Positions 1 through 12,570 of a stretch of DNA of 64,000 nucleotides are shown piece after piece. The stretch's first letter is position 1; each line of letters opens with the position of its first letter. This DNA is from Varanus komodoensis (lineage: Eukaryota; Chordata; Lepidosauria; Squamata; Varanidae), in contig NW_025335268.1 of NCBI RefSeq assembly GCF_004798865.1, positions 51,979,004 to 52,043,003 on the forward strand. The letters are read 5' to 3'. The position numbers and the translations under genes were made by a program. The notes beneath the pieces are model-generated. The model had not been told where the DNA came from and ran no database searches. It saw nothing but the letters and a program-made list of their open reading frames with translations.

Positions 1-1600
1 AGCCGGAAGGGCATATTTATGTGAGATTGCAGAAGATCAGGTAGGAGTGAGATGCAGTTCCTCCCTCCAGCCAGGTCACAGCAGAACCTGAATGAACCTT
101 TATGATATTGTTGCTCTCACACTCTATCTGTGCAAACTGAGCTAGGCCTCAGTTCTGAAACCTAGTACGAAACAAAAAAACTTTTTTCCCTACAGGATAT
201 ATTTCATAGGCATACTAGCCTTTTCACATTATGTGGTGCTGGATCATTTGTGAACTTGATACCTCAACAAAGGAGTCAATCCACATATACTGTTTTGGTG
301 CTAGAACTTTCTTGTTTACTGCAGGACTGAACAAATGGAACCACCCTTCTCCAAGATTTCTAGTATCCCTTTAGATACCATAAACAGATAAAAAGCAGAG
401 GGAGAGAGGGAGGAAATTCGCCAAAATGATATGGACGGAGGAATCCAATGGTTCCACAGTGGTAGCCAGCTTGCGTCAGCATTAACGTCAGTGTGGCTTA
501 TTCTGGGTCTTACAGCCAGCATTAGATTATGTTTCAATGTCACAATCCTAAATGATTTTCCAGGGAATAAGCCCCATTCAACATCCCAAAGAATAGTCAG
601 CAAGTCTTTCCAAGTAGTCCAACAAACCAAGACTTCCCAAGAAGCCCAGCAGAACCAGCTTTTCATATCTTTTACTCTCTCTCATTCATGTATTTTCACC
701 CTATTTTGGCAAATACAGAAAGATCACCATGCCTTCAGCTCACTCTGCCAGTTTTCGGAACTATAATTTCGTCATTGGCTGACAAGACAGTGCAGAGAAG
801 AACTTGACATTTCAGCATGGAATTAAGGCCCATCCACTATCTGTTCAAGCCATATTTGATGGCAGTTACTCTGTGTAATGTCATCCACAGCAAAAGAGAA
901 AGAGCAGAGATCAGAAGTGATTTACAGGCATGGTCAAGAGATTCACTTCAGCCTGGCTGAGGGATTGTTCCATTGTGAAGATTTTTGTGTTGGTTAAAGG
1001 TCCTAGCGACAGCATATCATTTATATTTGTGTGCAGAGGAATGTTTTAAAAGACTAAATGGGAGACAATCCAACCCCGTCTGACTGCAGGAAGTAAGGAA
1101 ACCTGGAACCAAGCAGGCAGACATCAGTGATTATCTCTTCTAAAAATTAAGTGTCCAAAGATAGAACGATTCCATCCTCAGAGTCTCAGAATGCCACTTT
1201 AAAGACTGAGTTGAGGCTAATGCAATGTGATTGACACATGAAGTACAGACAGAAATGAAGTATTATGCCAGTGCTGCATTGAGATTACCTTTGTTGCAAC
1301 CTGGAGGGGATCTGCACTAGAACGCCATCCATTTATTTGGGAGTACTGTGGTGGTAGTTGTGCCTTGCTGGGTTACATGCTAATGAATACCATGTATAGT
1401 TTCCACAGTGTTGAAAATGTGATCATGTGCCATACACAAATGAGACTGCAGAAGAAGCAGGAATAGATGGAAAGAGGATGTGTGCAGGGAAATACCCCTT
1501 TGAAAAAGTATCTGTTAGTTATGCCCAAGTAAGAAGGAGCCCACAAGCTGAGATTTTTTTTAAATGACAATTTCTGCTGCCCTATCACAAAAAATCATGG

Positions 1601-1614
1601 AGGAGGAGGAGGAG
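1601..1614 (+). repeat. (GGA)n
   Basis: Four to five trinucleotide copies. Confidence 0.9.
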
Positions 1615-2686
1615 GTTGGGTTGCTGCTTCCTACTCTTCTGCTACCTCCATAAAGACTGTGCGATCAGTACCTGCCATTCCCTCCACCCAAAAGCAATTC
1701 CTGAAAGCAAGTGCAGCTCCTCCCATGTGCTGACATTCCCAAGAGTAAGTACCATTGAAGTCAATGCAATTTACTTAATCACCCTTGAAGATAATGTGAT
1801 GTACTTCTGAACGGATACACATTTGTTTCTTACAGGAGAGAGCAGAAGCAAAAAAGTAACTGGAGGCGAATTGGGCCAACCTCCTTCTCAGAATTGCTGC
1901 ATTTTTGCCAAAATCTTCCCTTTGCAACCCCACTCCCATCTCCCAGTTCACCAGGCCAAGGAAGCCACTACTCTTCCCTCCAGAGCAGTTCTACAAGTTT
2001 AGCACACACTGGAATTTGCACCGTGGGGTAACGGTGGGGGTGGGGGAAGAAGCAGGCAAAAAATGTCATGATAGAACTGGTCTGAAGAAATCTGGCAGAT
2101 AATGGCAGAAATAGCACAAAGGGGAAAGTTTGGGATGAGCATCATATAACAAGCCAGTGAGTCAGGCATTACAATGCTGGAAACATCTCTATTATGGATC
2201 CCCCATACACAAACCCGGATGTGCTTCTGCCATACAGTTATTTTTCCCTTTCTGGTTTTAGAACCTTATACTGACAGCAATATAATGGCAAGCCAAGAAC
2301 AGATTTTAGCTAATTATTTATTTATCCTTAATGAGTATTAAGGATGGATTGTACAGAATTCAAACAACATAATTTAAAGAAGAGCCCTGTGGAACGATGT
2401 TGCCAGAGAGATGCCATGATCAGAACTGCTTGAGCTCACAGACTTACAAATATCTTTCTGGTAATGAGCTGTGACACTGAAATAATAATTTAGTTTCCAA
2501 AATATTAAACTCCCAGTATAAACTGTAGTCATGACACAATTTTAAAGGACTGTTGTTCTTCTAATTGCTGCCCATTCTTTTTCCACTTCAGCCATGTTTG
2601 TACTTCCTGACTCCTGGAACATTCTCTCAGAATAAAGGGGAGCTATATTTCGATCCTTGTTCCTTTAACAAATTAGCAACAAAAAC

Positions 2687-2705
2687 TTTGTTTGTTTGTT
2701 TGTTT
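2687..2705 (+). repeat. (TTTG)n
   Basis: Nearly five tetramer copies. Confidence 0.95.
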
Positions 2706-4014
2706 AACAACAGGTCTATCAGGAGACACTTTAATTCTTATCAGACAAGGAGGGAGGGATGTACAAACTGGAGGATCACTTTCGCTTGCTCCTTCCTTCC
2801 TGCCGTCTGTAATATCTCATTTATCCAGAATCCTAAATTTATCTCAATCAACTTAGCTTCACAAGGAAAAAAGAAAGATGGCTTTCCGTGCATGTAGGTG
2901 AAATTATCCTAAGTATTTTTTTTTTTTTTGCCCATTTGTTACCTTTTTAATGAGAAAGAAAGCCGTCTGAATGCCAGCCAAAATAATATAATTTGAGAAA
3001 CAGCAAGTGAGGAGAAGAAACAAATGGGCTCGGAGGTAAGATGTTATACAGATGCTGAAATGAAACACGACCTCAGAAATATGTATCCTCTGTCTGGGAA
3101 TCATTTCTAAGACTCTTGTGTTGTTGTGTTTAGGATGGTTCCTAAGAACAGACTGTGAAGGTGTCAAGTGGAGCTGTGTATGTGTGTTGGGTTAAAGCCA
3201 AGGGCAAGATGCAGCCAAAGCCGAGCGCACTTGCATCCCATTGGTTTTAGTGGGAGAGGTAAGCCTGTTTAAGATACTCTGAACAAAACTAGATGGAAAG
3301 GCTCCTGGATGCTTTCAAGATCAAATTGGTGCTTATGTTGGAAGCCTGTCAGTTTGCTTAATGCTGATGCTCCAGAAGTGCTATCACTCCCCAGCAGATC
3401 TGAAACAAGATGCAGCCTAGCCATGTACGTCAGAGGAGCTAGAAAGAAGCAGCTGGGCTTCCTTTCAAATAGCCAGAGTGCCTCTCAGCTGGAAAGCATG
3501 CAGGTGAGTCCCTTATGCAACAGTCAGGCTTGGGGGGTGGGGGATCAGGTACGTCTTCTCAGATATGAAAAGCAAGGTCATTGCTTTTTTAAAAGTCCAT
3601 ATTGTTGATGAAACACCAGATAATCTGATCATGAATACAGACAGAAAGTGCCCTGCACACTCTTGCTTTCAATTATGCGTTCCACACAAGCATTCTGCAG
3701 TCCTCCAGCCAGCTCTCCTAGGCATGTTTCACCCGAAGGAAACTCCACCCAAACATGCGCTCCTTTTATTGTCCTGTCTTACCCACGCAGATTTTGTACT
3801 TCCATCCACCAAACTACGTTTTTCTTACATAAAAGCTGAGAGTTTTCAGGTTTACTAGGCAGTTCAGAGATTTGCCAGACACAAAATTTGAGTCTGTACC
3901 TTGGCAAGTGTATTTTGGCAGTCATCCATATTGGACAGCAGGCCTGAACTTGAGTTAAAATCTTGACAGAGTCAAAGACTAGGATGGGAGGATTTCTCAC
4001 TTAGTTTTCGCTCA

Positions 4015-4038
4015 GGGCATAAACCAGGGCATAAACCA
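4015..4038 (+). repeat. tandem duplication, 12-bp period
   Basis: gggcataaacca occurs twice, perfect. Confidence 0.95.
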
Positions 4039-5190
4039 GAAACATACATGGATACTGGCAAACTATTTTTTTCTTTTTCTTTCCAGGACTCAAAAATTCT
4101 GTTCAGAATTGGCTTTCAGTGAAGCTCCCTTAGGCTACTTCTGTGGAATAAATGGACAGATAGTGATCTGGTGACCCCATCACTCCTGACACAAGCAAAC
4201 ACCATGTAAACACCCCAATTCGGGGACCTGTGAGTATGGTTTTGGACTGACATTCAATATTTAACATATCAGAAGCCACCTCAGTGGCTGTTGAGCATTT
4301 ATCAGTGTTGAATTTGACCAGAACTTAGTCCTGGTATTTGTTTGTCATACCCAGACATGAAGGCCTAGGAACTATCATAATTATCAACTTTGATAAAGAG
4401 AACTTATGCCAAAGTAGCAACTGATGTTGGTCCATGACATACCTGATTCGAGGAGGAGGACATGCAGTTCACAAGTTGCAGCCTGTAGATAAATCTGAAC
4501 TTTAGCTTATCACATTTTAGCAACTAAGTGCTGTTTTACAGACCTCTCAAGACTGATGCCTCACATCCTTGTGTTTAACAGAGGGGTAGTAGACTCAGAC
4601 GCAGAACTGCTCTGGTCATTAAGCTAGGCAGCCCACCTGAGAAGAATGTATTGCTAGGGCACATCTACTGAGGCATGCACTAGAGGAAAGATGCAAGCAA
4701 AGAAAAGAGGCTTTGCATGTTTAGGGTAATGTGCAAAAATGCATACACACCAGTTGTGAGGTATTTGGCAAGCAGAAGAATTCTAGTGCAAGAGAGGGGA
4801 TTTGGTGCTGCAGTTAGTATCATCAGTTCATGTTTTTTCAGTGTCATCCCAGGCTTGATGAGAAGGGACTATATTACCTGAAAGGACTCTTTAGGACAGT
4901 GTCTCTATGACCAACCTGCAGCCAGACGGATGGATATGGACTCAGGTAGGCTTATGAGCATCCCATGGGTATCAGAACCCTCTTCCCATAAGTTGCTATT
5001 TTTACATTCCACACACAGCATACAAGCTAACCTGGTGTTAGGAAGGTAGGAGATATAACTTGGAAAGCTATACTGTGCCCCACACACCTGAAGCAGTCCT
5101 TGCTCCCTTATCAATGTGCTTATGTATTGACATAATTTATCTTCCAAATGACCCTCACAATGTTTAATGCTAGTTCCTTAAAATGTTTCT

Positions 5191-5203
5191 TGTGTGTGTG
5201 TGT
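5191..5203 (+). repeat. (TG)n
   Basis: A short dinucleotide run. Similar short runs lie near 7085 and 18610, and (AC)n lies near 19979-20003. Confidence 0.9.
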
Positions 5204-5899
5204 TTGCAATTTTTTAGCAGACCCATAACACTTATGAGTATTTTTCAATGCAACCCCCTTTCCATGGCTTCTTGACAATTGTAGGGAAGTCCCCTAAAAA
5301 ACTGTTAACTTTTGTTAAATATATTTGCCAGTTTTCTCTTAAATACAATTGGATATTTCGGGGAGCCTCTTATGCAAAGCATATTCTCTGCCACTCAGCT
5401 AGAGAGGTCCTTCTAGATTAAATTTAACTGCGAGCATCATGAGCAAGGATGCCCTGAGGGAATCACAGTGCTGAAATTTCCTAACTCAGCTCCTGCAAAA
5501 GCCTAAAGATGTTGGGCTTGTCTCAACTGATCTCATATGATAATTCATGTGACCTTGACGACATGCCAGATAGTGAGTTAGCACTCGTATGGGGAATTGT
5601 ACACATCCTCTGAAGACATGGTGGCAGTGGTTGGGTGGGGTGGCCCACTCAGCCAGACCATAGTAAGTCTATCTTCCTTGGGTCTAAGAAGAAGAAACCT
5701 TCATTTCCTAATCAATTGCAGGTCTCTACTAAATGCTGTGTCATCTGGATGTTGGCACTGAGATGCAAAAGCCCTGGCTGGGGTCATCTGAAGTCTGAGA
5801 ATCAAGACAAAAAGAGAACTCACAAATTCATGGACTGGTAACATTGCCCAGGTACCCAAACAGTGAGGAATCTTCAAAAAACAAACCCCAGGAATAAGC

Positions 5900-6440
5900 A
5901 ATTACCAAACAGTCAACAGATTCCAACAAGAGATTCTACTAGAATCTTCTTCCAGGCAGGTCGGAAGGAGAAGTACTGAAGCAGATAGACTGCACCAAAA
6001 AAGGAAGTTCTAGGTCTGTTTCTTTTGGTACCACTGCTGAGTTCAACCTTCCCAGGAAGTAGGAAAGCTGGGTGCAAGCCCCAGGGCAGTGCTTCTTTGG
6101 TATCACTGCTAGGGGAGAGGTTTCCCAGCAAAAGAGAAGGAGAGTGATACAAGGTACAGAGGAATTGCAACATTGAGACCACAAGTTTTCAAGGACCCAG
6201 ATAGGTAGCTTAGTGCAGGGCTGTGAATAGCTAGACTGTGGTTTTCTCTTTTATTTGCTATTTGCCACTGAATGGCTACTGTAAAGGACTTTGTGATTTG
6301 GCCTCTCAAAATGACTGTTTTTTTTTTCTTGTGGTTTTTTTTTTCCTTGTTCTGTACTTTTTGCCTGAAACTCTAATAAATCTTTTGCTCCATTTTCACT
6401 GAAGCCTAGACTGAATGCTCTCTGGGTGAAAGGGGAAAGC
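5900..6440 (+). mobile_element. possible old LTR-like segment (uncertain)
   Basis: The right part has a layout like an LTR R/U5 region: a T-rich tract, then AATAAA in the phrase actctaataaatcttttgct, and a possible CA end near 6460. No inner genes or second LTR are seen, so at best it is a solitary, broken remnant. Family unknown. Confidence 0.2.
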
Positions 6441-6444
6441 TCAC

Positions 6445-9065
6445 AAAAGGGTGCATTACATTATGGGCCACACAAATGCTGATTTAACAAGCAGGTTGCA
6501 CACAACATCTGGACAAAGCCTGGAACCTAACACTGCTCCCCTAAGGGTTCAAGAGGGCTGGGAGGAATCCCAGTGTAAGAACCCCCCTTGGTTAGTTATC
6601 CCCAAAGAGTACGTGGGACCAAGAGTACGTGGAACCAAGAAGATTGGATTGGTTTTACTCCCATTGGTGACAACCAGTACTGGTTGGCCTTGTACCTGTA
6701 GCCAGGATGGCCACAGCTACCCGGTCACAAAGTGGTCATGACTTCCTCACCAGGGACTACAGGTCTCTGTGTATTTTTTCTTCTTCTCTTTTCCCAATAT
6801 TGCTGAGCTACTTGCTAGGAACCCTTGGAAGTTTTATGGTGGTGAAGTGATATGTCAGCACGGACTAAAAACCTGGGCGCAATCACAGATCGTTCACCAT
6901 CCCAGCCAACAACTCCAATTGTTCTCCGCTCACATTTCAGCTCTCACCTAGGCTTGCACAAAATGACTTCATTAACTTCTGAGAAAACTGCATATAACAA
7001 TGATACCTTGTTATGCTTGCCTAACCTGTCCTGTTTTGTCTGCACCCATTTCCATTCTAAACATTTTCTGAGGCTGCATTTATATGTGTGCGTGTGTGTG
7101 TATCACATTGTCATATCACAGTTTTGCTCTTTTGCTATCCATTGTATTTCACCAGATTAAAACAGATGATACTGAAAGATAAGGAAAAGGGAGATCTACA
7201 GAGATCAGCCTGCGTTTTACTGGGTTATCCCAGGATTTTGTGGGTGACATGCCACCGATATAAAAGTTTAAAGGTTTCTAAAAGCTATACCAGGTTTCCC
7301 ATGGGAAAAACTCCGGGTGGTTGGGCTTCAACTGGCAAGTTACAGCAGGTGGAATCGTGACCTCATGTTTCATGGTGCCTGTGCAAAGGCAGAGGCCAAG
7401 AGGGCTGCAAGAGCTGACTCAAAACCAAGCTGTTTCAGAACATTACAAAGCAGCAGGGGAAGCAGACTGGAGATGCTTCTGCTTCTCCAGCTTCCTTTGT
7501 TATGGGTGGAGCAGGATTCTAGCCTTCCACAGTGTTGCTCCATAACTAATGAAAGTGTCTTAGCTATGCTTCAACACATAATAGCTCCTGGGGAATTTAA
7601 TAAAAGATTCTCCAGAAGCAACTGGGATGAACTACCGCAAAGGTATTATCTAATTATAGCAATGATGAATCCCTGCTATTATTACTTTTTGCAATTATAC
7701 TGCAGTCAGATTAAGAATGTTTTAGTGTAACATCTAGTTTTGACATGACATTGCTCATTTAGAATATCAAGCTATGGAGGTCAGAGTTATTCTGTGCTGA
7801 AGCAAAACAGAAGTCTTATTCATTGTTTAAATTCTCGCAGTGAAAGTCACACTTAGAGGTATATGCATCTCTTAATATTTTATGACTCAGCTTTTCTCCC
7901 CACCCTTGGCCTATTTAACTGCTCTTACACAGAAAGAGCAGGGACCACCTTGCTTTCTTCCCTTCTGGAATCCTATGCAGTGGGTGGAAAGTGAGGCACA
8001 CTGGGATCTGGAGTGAGTGTGGAAGACACAAGTGTGTGGGGACAAGATTCTTACCCAGAAGTGTCCCCACAGCATCAAAACAGCCGGGAATTTTAGAACA
8101 AGAAGCTGCTTGTGCACCTGCTGAACATTCACAGAAGCCCATTTCAACAAATGGCCACAAATGTTACAACAGAGTGTCTTTAATAACACAGGTAGATGAA
8201 GGACTCGGCCATAAAGATTACAAATGGCAAAGACTGCCAGCTCACGTATGCACCTTAAACAAAGACTGTATTTATTATAATACCTTACAAAAAATTCAGA
8301 GCTTCCATTTATTGAAAAGCAACAGACAATTTTCCACTTCCCCTCTTTTGTTTTCCTTTTTTCTCTTTACAAAAAGCTTCTTGATGTTGGTTGAATGGGG
8401 CTGTTTCTACAGCAACCTTTGCCTACCTACAGCTGTTCCAGCCTGGTAGCAGAAGGCCTTGTAACAGAGCCAGAGCTAGTGAAGTGGCCGACTTCAGCGG
8501 ACAATGTGGGCGTACTGAAGGGTAGAAAACAGGCCATTATTGAATGATCAAATTTAGCACCATGGCAGGGGAAGGAAGTGGATACCACATGCATTTGTGT
8601 CTTAGGCATCAAATGTCATAGGCTGTCTCTGAGCAAGGCTGGCGGTGGAGGGAGGGAATTTATAAGCAAGAGTTATAGAACATCTCCTTCCCCGGCAGAT
8701 GTGGGACCAATCTGGCTTTTCATATCAGCACATCATCCCTTTCAACAAAGTATGTAAACTGGTCAGTGCCTCACCATGGCCTCCTGGGTGTATTTGCATA
8801 TCACCTGACTAACTAGTGCAGCTTTCCTCAACTTGGTGTGCAAATGGGTATTGTCTTTCAACACATCTGGTGAACACCAGACTGTAAATGGCTGTGCTAG
8901 TGGCTGCAAGCTAGGGGAGAAAAGAAATGCTTTACTTTTTATTAGCACACATTATTTTGCTGATATGGTTCAGAATAACCTGAAGTTGGAAGAAAGGCTG
9001 CCTGCAGGATTTTGAAGACCCTTGGGCAAGACATCCTCAATAGGTCCCTCCACAGTGAGCCTTCC
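6445..9065. other. no recognised gene or large repeat
   Basis: The ORFs at 7317-7730 and 7991-8449 are chance frames without recognisable domains. No repeat family could be named. Confidence 0.5.
6607..6638 (+). repeat. tandem duplication, 16-bp period
   Basis: gagtacgtgggaccaa and gagtacgtggaaccaa lie side by side with one difference. Confidence 0.95.
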
Positions 9066-9100
9066 CTAGACTAGACTAGACTAGACTAGACTAGACTAGA
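9066..9100 (+). repeat. (CTAGA)7 microsatellite
   Basis: Seven perfect pentamer copies directly before the CR1-type fragment. Confidence 0.98.
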
Positions 9101-9485
9101 CGAAAAGGGATGTCATAAATCATCTAATCCAACCTCCCATTCAACGCAGACACTGTACTGAAGTATCCCCGATGAACAACCATCCAGCCTGCTTAAATAC
9201 CTTCTCTGAAGGAGAACCAACCTTCTGAAGACATCTGTTCTACCCTTAAATAGCTCTCGCTATTGGGAAGTTTCCCCTAACTTTTAGCCCAAATCATCTT
9301 CTCTGCAATTACCACCCACTGGACCTAGTCATGCACTCAGGGAATCTGCTTCATCTTCTGCACAGAGCAGACTTTCAAATATTCAAGGAGTGCTATCACA
9401 TCTACCTTTAATCTGGTCTTATCCAACCTAAACATACCCAGTTCTTTCAACTGTCCAGATAGGACTTGGTTTCCAGACCTCTCCC
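9101..9485 (-). mobile_element. CR1/L3-type LINE 3' fragment
   Basis: Antisense text typical of the CR1-class C-terminal region and 3' end: atcatctaatccaacctccc, catccagcctgcttaaatac, ttgggaagtttcccctaac, aacctaaacatacccagttc and ggacttggtttccagacc. No open frame of note remains. The fragment is old and interrupted by substitutions. It starts directly after the CTAGA microsatellite. Confidence 0.75.
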
Positions 9486-9489
9486 ATCT

Positions 9490-11695
9490 TGGTTGCTTCC
9501 CATGACATTGTCACAAGCTGCTTTTCTCCTCCTCCTCTTTCCCCTCATTGTTAGCACTTGCCTGATGTACAGGTAGAGAACGAATGAGCAAGCAGACGTC
9601 TCCTGTTCCTCCTTCTCACCAAGAGGCAGGTGAACAAGCAAGTTGCAGTGGTGAAGAAGAGGAGAGAGTCCAGGGGGTTCTTTGCAGTGCTGGGGGGTGG
9701 GCCTTCAGCAGGTGCCCGGTGCACCTACCATTGATGGCAGCTCTGCAGATAATCTGCCTTGCCTCAGCTCGGGTCTTCAGTCCTAGTTAAAGTGAGAGAA
9801 GTCCCTGGACAAGAAGCTATGAAGTGGCGAGGGAGAAATTTGCACTCATGTTCCACCTCAGAATGCATCATGTTCCTCTCCAGTGAAGCTGTACAAAGGA
9901 AGGACAGCTGAAAGCCAAGCACTGGGGAACTGTGACTTGCAGTATTTGTTCATATGAGGCTAAAACGCCAATGCTAGCAGATGTTTGTTAATGCAATAGA
10001 ACTTTCTCCCTCTCTTTTCTGTGTTGCCCAAAATTTATGAAATGACAACATTTGATCCAGCCCTTATATTCCACCAATGCATTCAGTGCAAATGAATCTA
10101 GTTTCTTCTACAGTAATGCCTATTAAATATTAAAATCCAACCAACTCACAGATGTTCTAAGATGCAATTTTAGTCCCAATCATGGTATTTCCCAGATGTT
10201 ATGCTATAAAACAGCACAGAGCAAATGATTCGTCCATCCATCAACACATGAATAGTTTAAACATTCCTAACTCTGTGCTGGATTGTGTTGGCTCTGTGTG
10301 CGCGCGCACAAGTGTGTGCATGTCTGAAACCCATTACATTTTGCAGCTATTTGGGAAGTGAATGATTATCATAATGTAAATAAATAGAAAGTTGCCTTTC
10401 AAAATGCAGAGGGTTTTTTTAGTAGCATTTGGAACAGTTTTCAGGCCTCTTTGATCTCTGGGAGCTGCAATAATGTTTCCTGTATGACATTCCAAACTAA
10501 TGCCACTTGCTGAATAGGGCTCCGTATTAATCTACATTTGACACAAATGGAGTGCCAAGCAGACATATTGGTTAGAGCAAAACCTGTTTAAAGGTAATTT
10601 AGAAGCTGCCCAAAAACTCACATCCAGACCCTGAAATTCACCTCCTGTGAAAGTGTAACTGTATTATATTTAAGTCTGAGCCTGTAATGAAAACCAAGTC
10701 TGTGAATAAATGTGGCAAGAATGTTCTCACAGGCATCAGCTCTTCTAAAGATTAAGAGGGAAAGCCGTTGGAACAAGAATGATCTAGACTTCTACTTTCT
10801 TCCCTCAATAAAAATATATTGATGTCAAGATCTTTTCACTGATGGAGGCTGATTCTTGGCGCCACCGTGAAAGCACTGGCATTAGGAGAACCGGAGCCTT
10901 CAAGGTGCTTCATGCGCCTTGTACATTCTCACCGTTGCACTTAGATTAGCCAGTCTAGACCTGTGTTAGAGTGGCAGTTTACAGCAGGGACTGTAATTTT
11001 CAATTCACAGGAATAAGCATTGGTATGTATTTGCTTAGTTATTCAAGTTGCATTACAGAGCCGGATTTGCCTTAGCAGAGTGGAATAGCACACATTTCTG
11101 AGCCAGTCTTTTCAGAACTTCTTAGGCTGTTTTTTGCAGGCTCCAATAAAAGCACCACCCATGACCCAAATCCAGCTGATCTGGGTCACAGCAGAACACA
11201 TGGGTGTGAGCATAAAAGCAAAGCAACCCTCCTACTGACAAATTAGGCCACCAAAGTGAATGAACTTCAGTTGATTCATGTTTCTTCCAGTCACCAAAGC
11301 TTTGCCCTTGGCAGACCCAGAAGCAAGACTGGTCAATATGGCCTGTGTTTATATACTTCCTGCTTCTACTCCCTATGACCGGGGACTCAAGCCATCACTT
11401 TTTAAAACCTGAGTTCTGGTGCCAGTTTAAGTCTATTTTTAATTCAAGACCTATTTGTGCCAAGGCAAAGCTAACCAAAGAATAGTTTTTTAAGACCTTG
11501 CCATCACTGCAGAGAATTGTGTATGGGCCCTGAGGATTTGACCATTCAATACAAATTGGACATCAAATATGTCCCCACTTTGTACCCTATAGGATATTGA
11601 AAAGTAATAATCTTTATCTCAGCAGAGGTAATGTTTCTCTCACTACTAGCTATCATGTATCGATCTGTTTTAATAAACGCCTATATAGGTTTTGT
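9490..11695. other. repeat-poor AT-rich stretch upstream of the candidate microexon
   Basis: I see no transposon here. An AT-rich, low-CpG block at about 10340-10760 has the look of unique DNA and could include conserved non-coding sequence. A short alternating GTGCGCGCGC run lies near 10300. Confidence 0.4.
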
Positions 11696-11711
11696 TCTTG
11701 TCTCTTTGCAG

Positions 11712-11753
11712 ATACATGCTCTCCACTTTAAGTCAAGACAAAAGCGATGAGGA
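11712..11753 (+). CDS. candidate 42-nt cassette microexon (inference)
   Basis: A 42-nt segment lies between a strong acceptor (pyrimidine-rich TTTTGTTCTTGTCTCTTTGCAG ending at 11711, here split as TTTTGTTCTTG and TCTCTTTGCAG) and a consensus donor (GA|GTAAGTG at 11754). Its length is divisible by three. Only one frame is open, reading YMLSTLSQDKSDEE when the first base completes a codon from the previous exon. The exon would be symmetric in phase 2-2 and could be skipped without a frameshift. The peptide is hydrophilic and acidic, unlike translated repeats nearby. I do not recognise the protein, and no partner exon is visible in the window. Chance splice-site pairs are common in 64 kb, so this stays a candidate. 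Confidence 0.25.
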
Positions 11754-11767
11754 GTAAGTGCACATGA

Positions 11768-11875
11768 ATTTACTATAATGTATTTATTTGAAAAATCATA
11801 TTTATTTAAATGATTCATATAGCACCCTTCAATCACAGAGCAGGGTACAAAATGCATTAAAATAATGATGTCTGG
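11768..11875 (-). repeat. possible antisense LINE 3' tail
   Basis: The tract tatttatttgaaaaatcata and then catatagcacccttcaatca resembles a strongly decayed antisense L2-type 3' end. It begins just after the candidate microexon. Confidence 0.35.
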
Positions 11876-11925
11876 GAGCAATTGTGCTGCCAATTTGCAG
11901 TTCTCTTTGTGATGTATCTTTACAG

Positions 11926-12560
11926 GCAGGCACACATCCGCAAACACGAACGCAGCACCGAGGGAGGCATGGGCAGGCAGCTGCCTTGGGCCCACCTACT
12001 AAAAGGGGCCCAGCCCTGCCCAGCTCTCCCTGTGCCGCTGCTGCCACTGGGGACAGGCGGCTGCCACTGTGGGGGGGTGGCAGCACCTGCCCCTCCTCCT
12101 CTCCCTCCCCTTGCCCACCTGGCTGCACTGGCAAAAGGAACCATCGCAGGCGGCAGCTACCTTTCCCGCCTCCTGGGCCCTCATTGCCTGCCCCTCGCAA
12201 AAGCAGCACCTCACTGGTTCAGATTGCCACTCCACCAGTCCAAAGGTTTCAACAGTGCCCTTTCAGCAGGCCCACAGTGCAGGCCCTAAATGCTGGCTTG
12301 GTTGGTGCTGCAGTGCTTATTTTTGCCAGCAGGGCTGGCAGGACAAGGAGGCGGAGGAGAACTGGAGCACAGGCTGCCACCACCAGGATTAAAATAGGTC
12401 GATAAATAAATGAGGGCTGATACAGCAGCACGGACAGGGCAGGATTACATGCATAGAAGAGGTGCTTTGCTGAGGACACCCTGGAGGCTGGTGCCAACCT
12501 GCATACAGGCTTCACATGCACATGCAGTGTTTGATTACTAATGAGTGCGGCTCTACACCC
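11926..12560. other. GC-rich segment left of the BovB insertion
   Basis: GC and CpG content rises sharply over the AT-rich flanks. Overlapping ORFs are open in several frames on both strands, which follows from base composition; none has a recognisable domain. It may be the left part of a GC-rich repeat that resumes at 13055, or a small CpG-rich unique region. Confidence 0.4.
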
Positions 12561-12570
12561 TGCTTCCCCT

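Larger units (their letters stand above)
1..5899. other. no recognised gene or large repeat
   Basis: Apart from the short tandem repeats listed, I recognise nothing. The overlapping ORFs at 316-766 on both strands, and the others here, have no domain or splice context. A tract near 3220-3260 (cacttgcatcccattggttt) may be a scrap of the TTTACTTGG-type repeat. Confidence 0.5.

Noticed and set aside
3309-3506. possible exon ending CAG|GTGAGT at 3504
   Set aside because: The donor is good, but there is no convincing upstream acceptor and no recognisable peptide.
5900-6440. complete LTR retroelement
   Set aside because: Only a polyadenylation-like phrase is seen; no paired LTRs, primer site or genes, so it is kept as a weak fossil candidate only.
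9066-9100. regular repeat as a CRISPR-like array
   Set aside because: Pure pentamer microsatellite without spacers. CRISPR arrays are not expected in vertebrate nuclear DNA, and none is seen elsewhere.
11829-12405. ORFs up to 173 codons in several frames
   Set aside because: Several frames on both strands are open together, which reflects GC-rich composition. No domain, signal or splice context.
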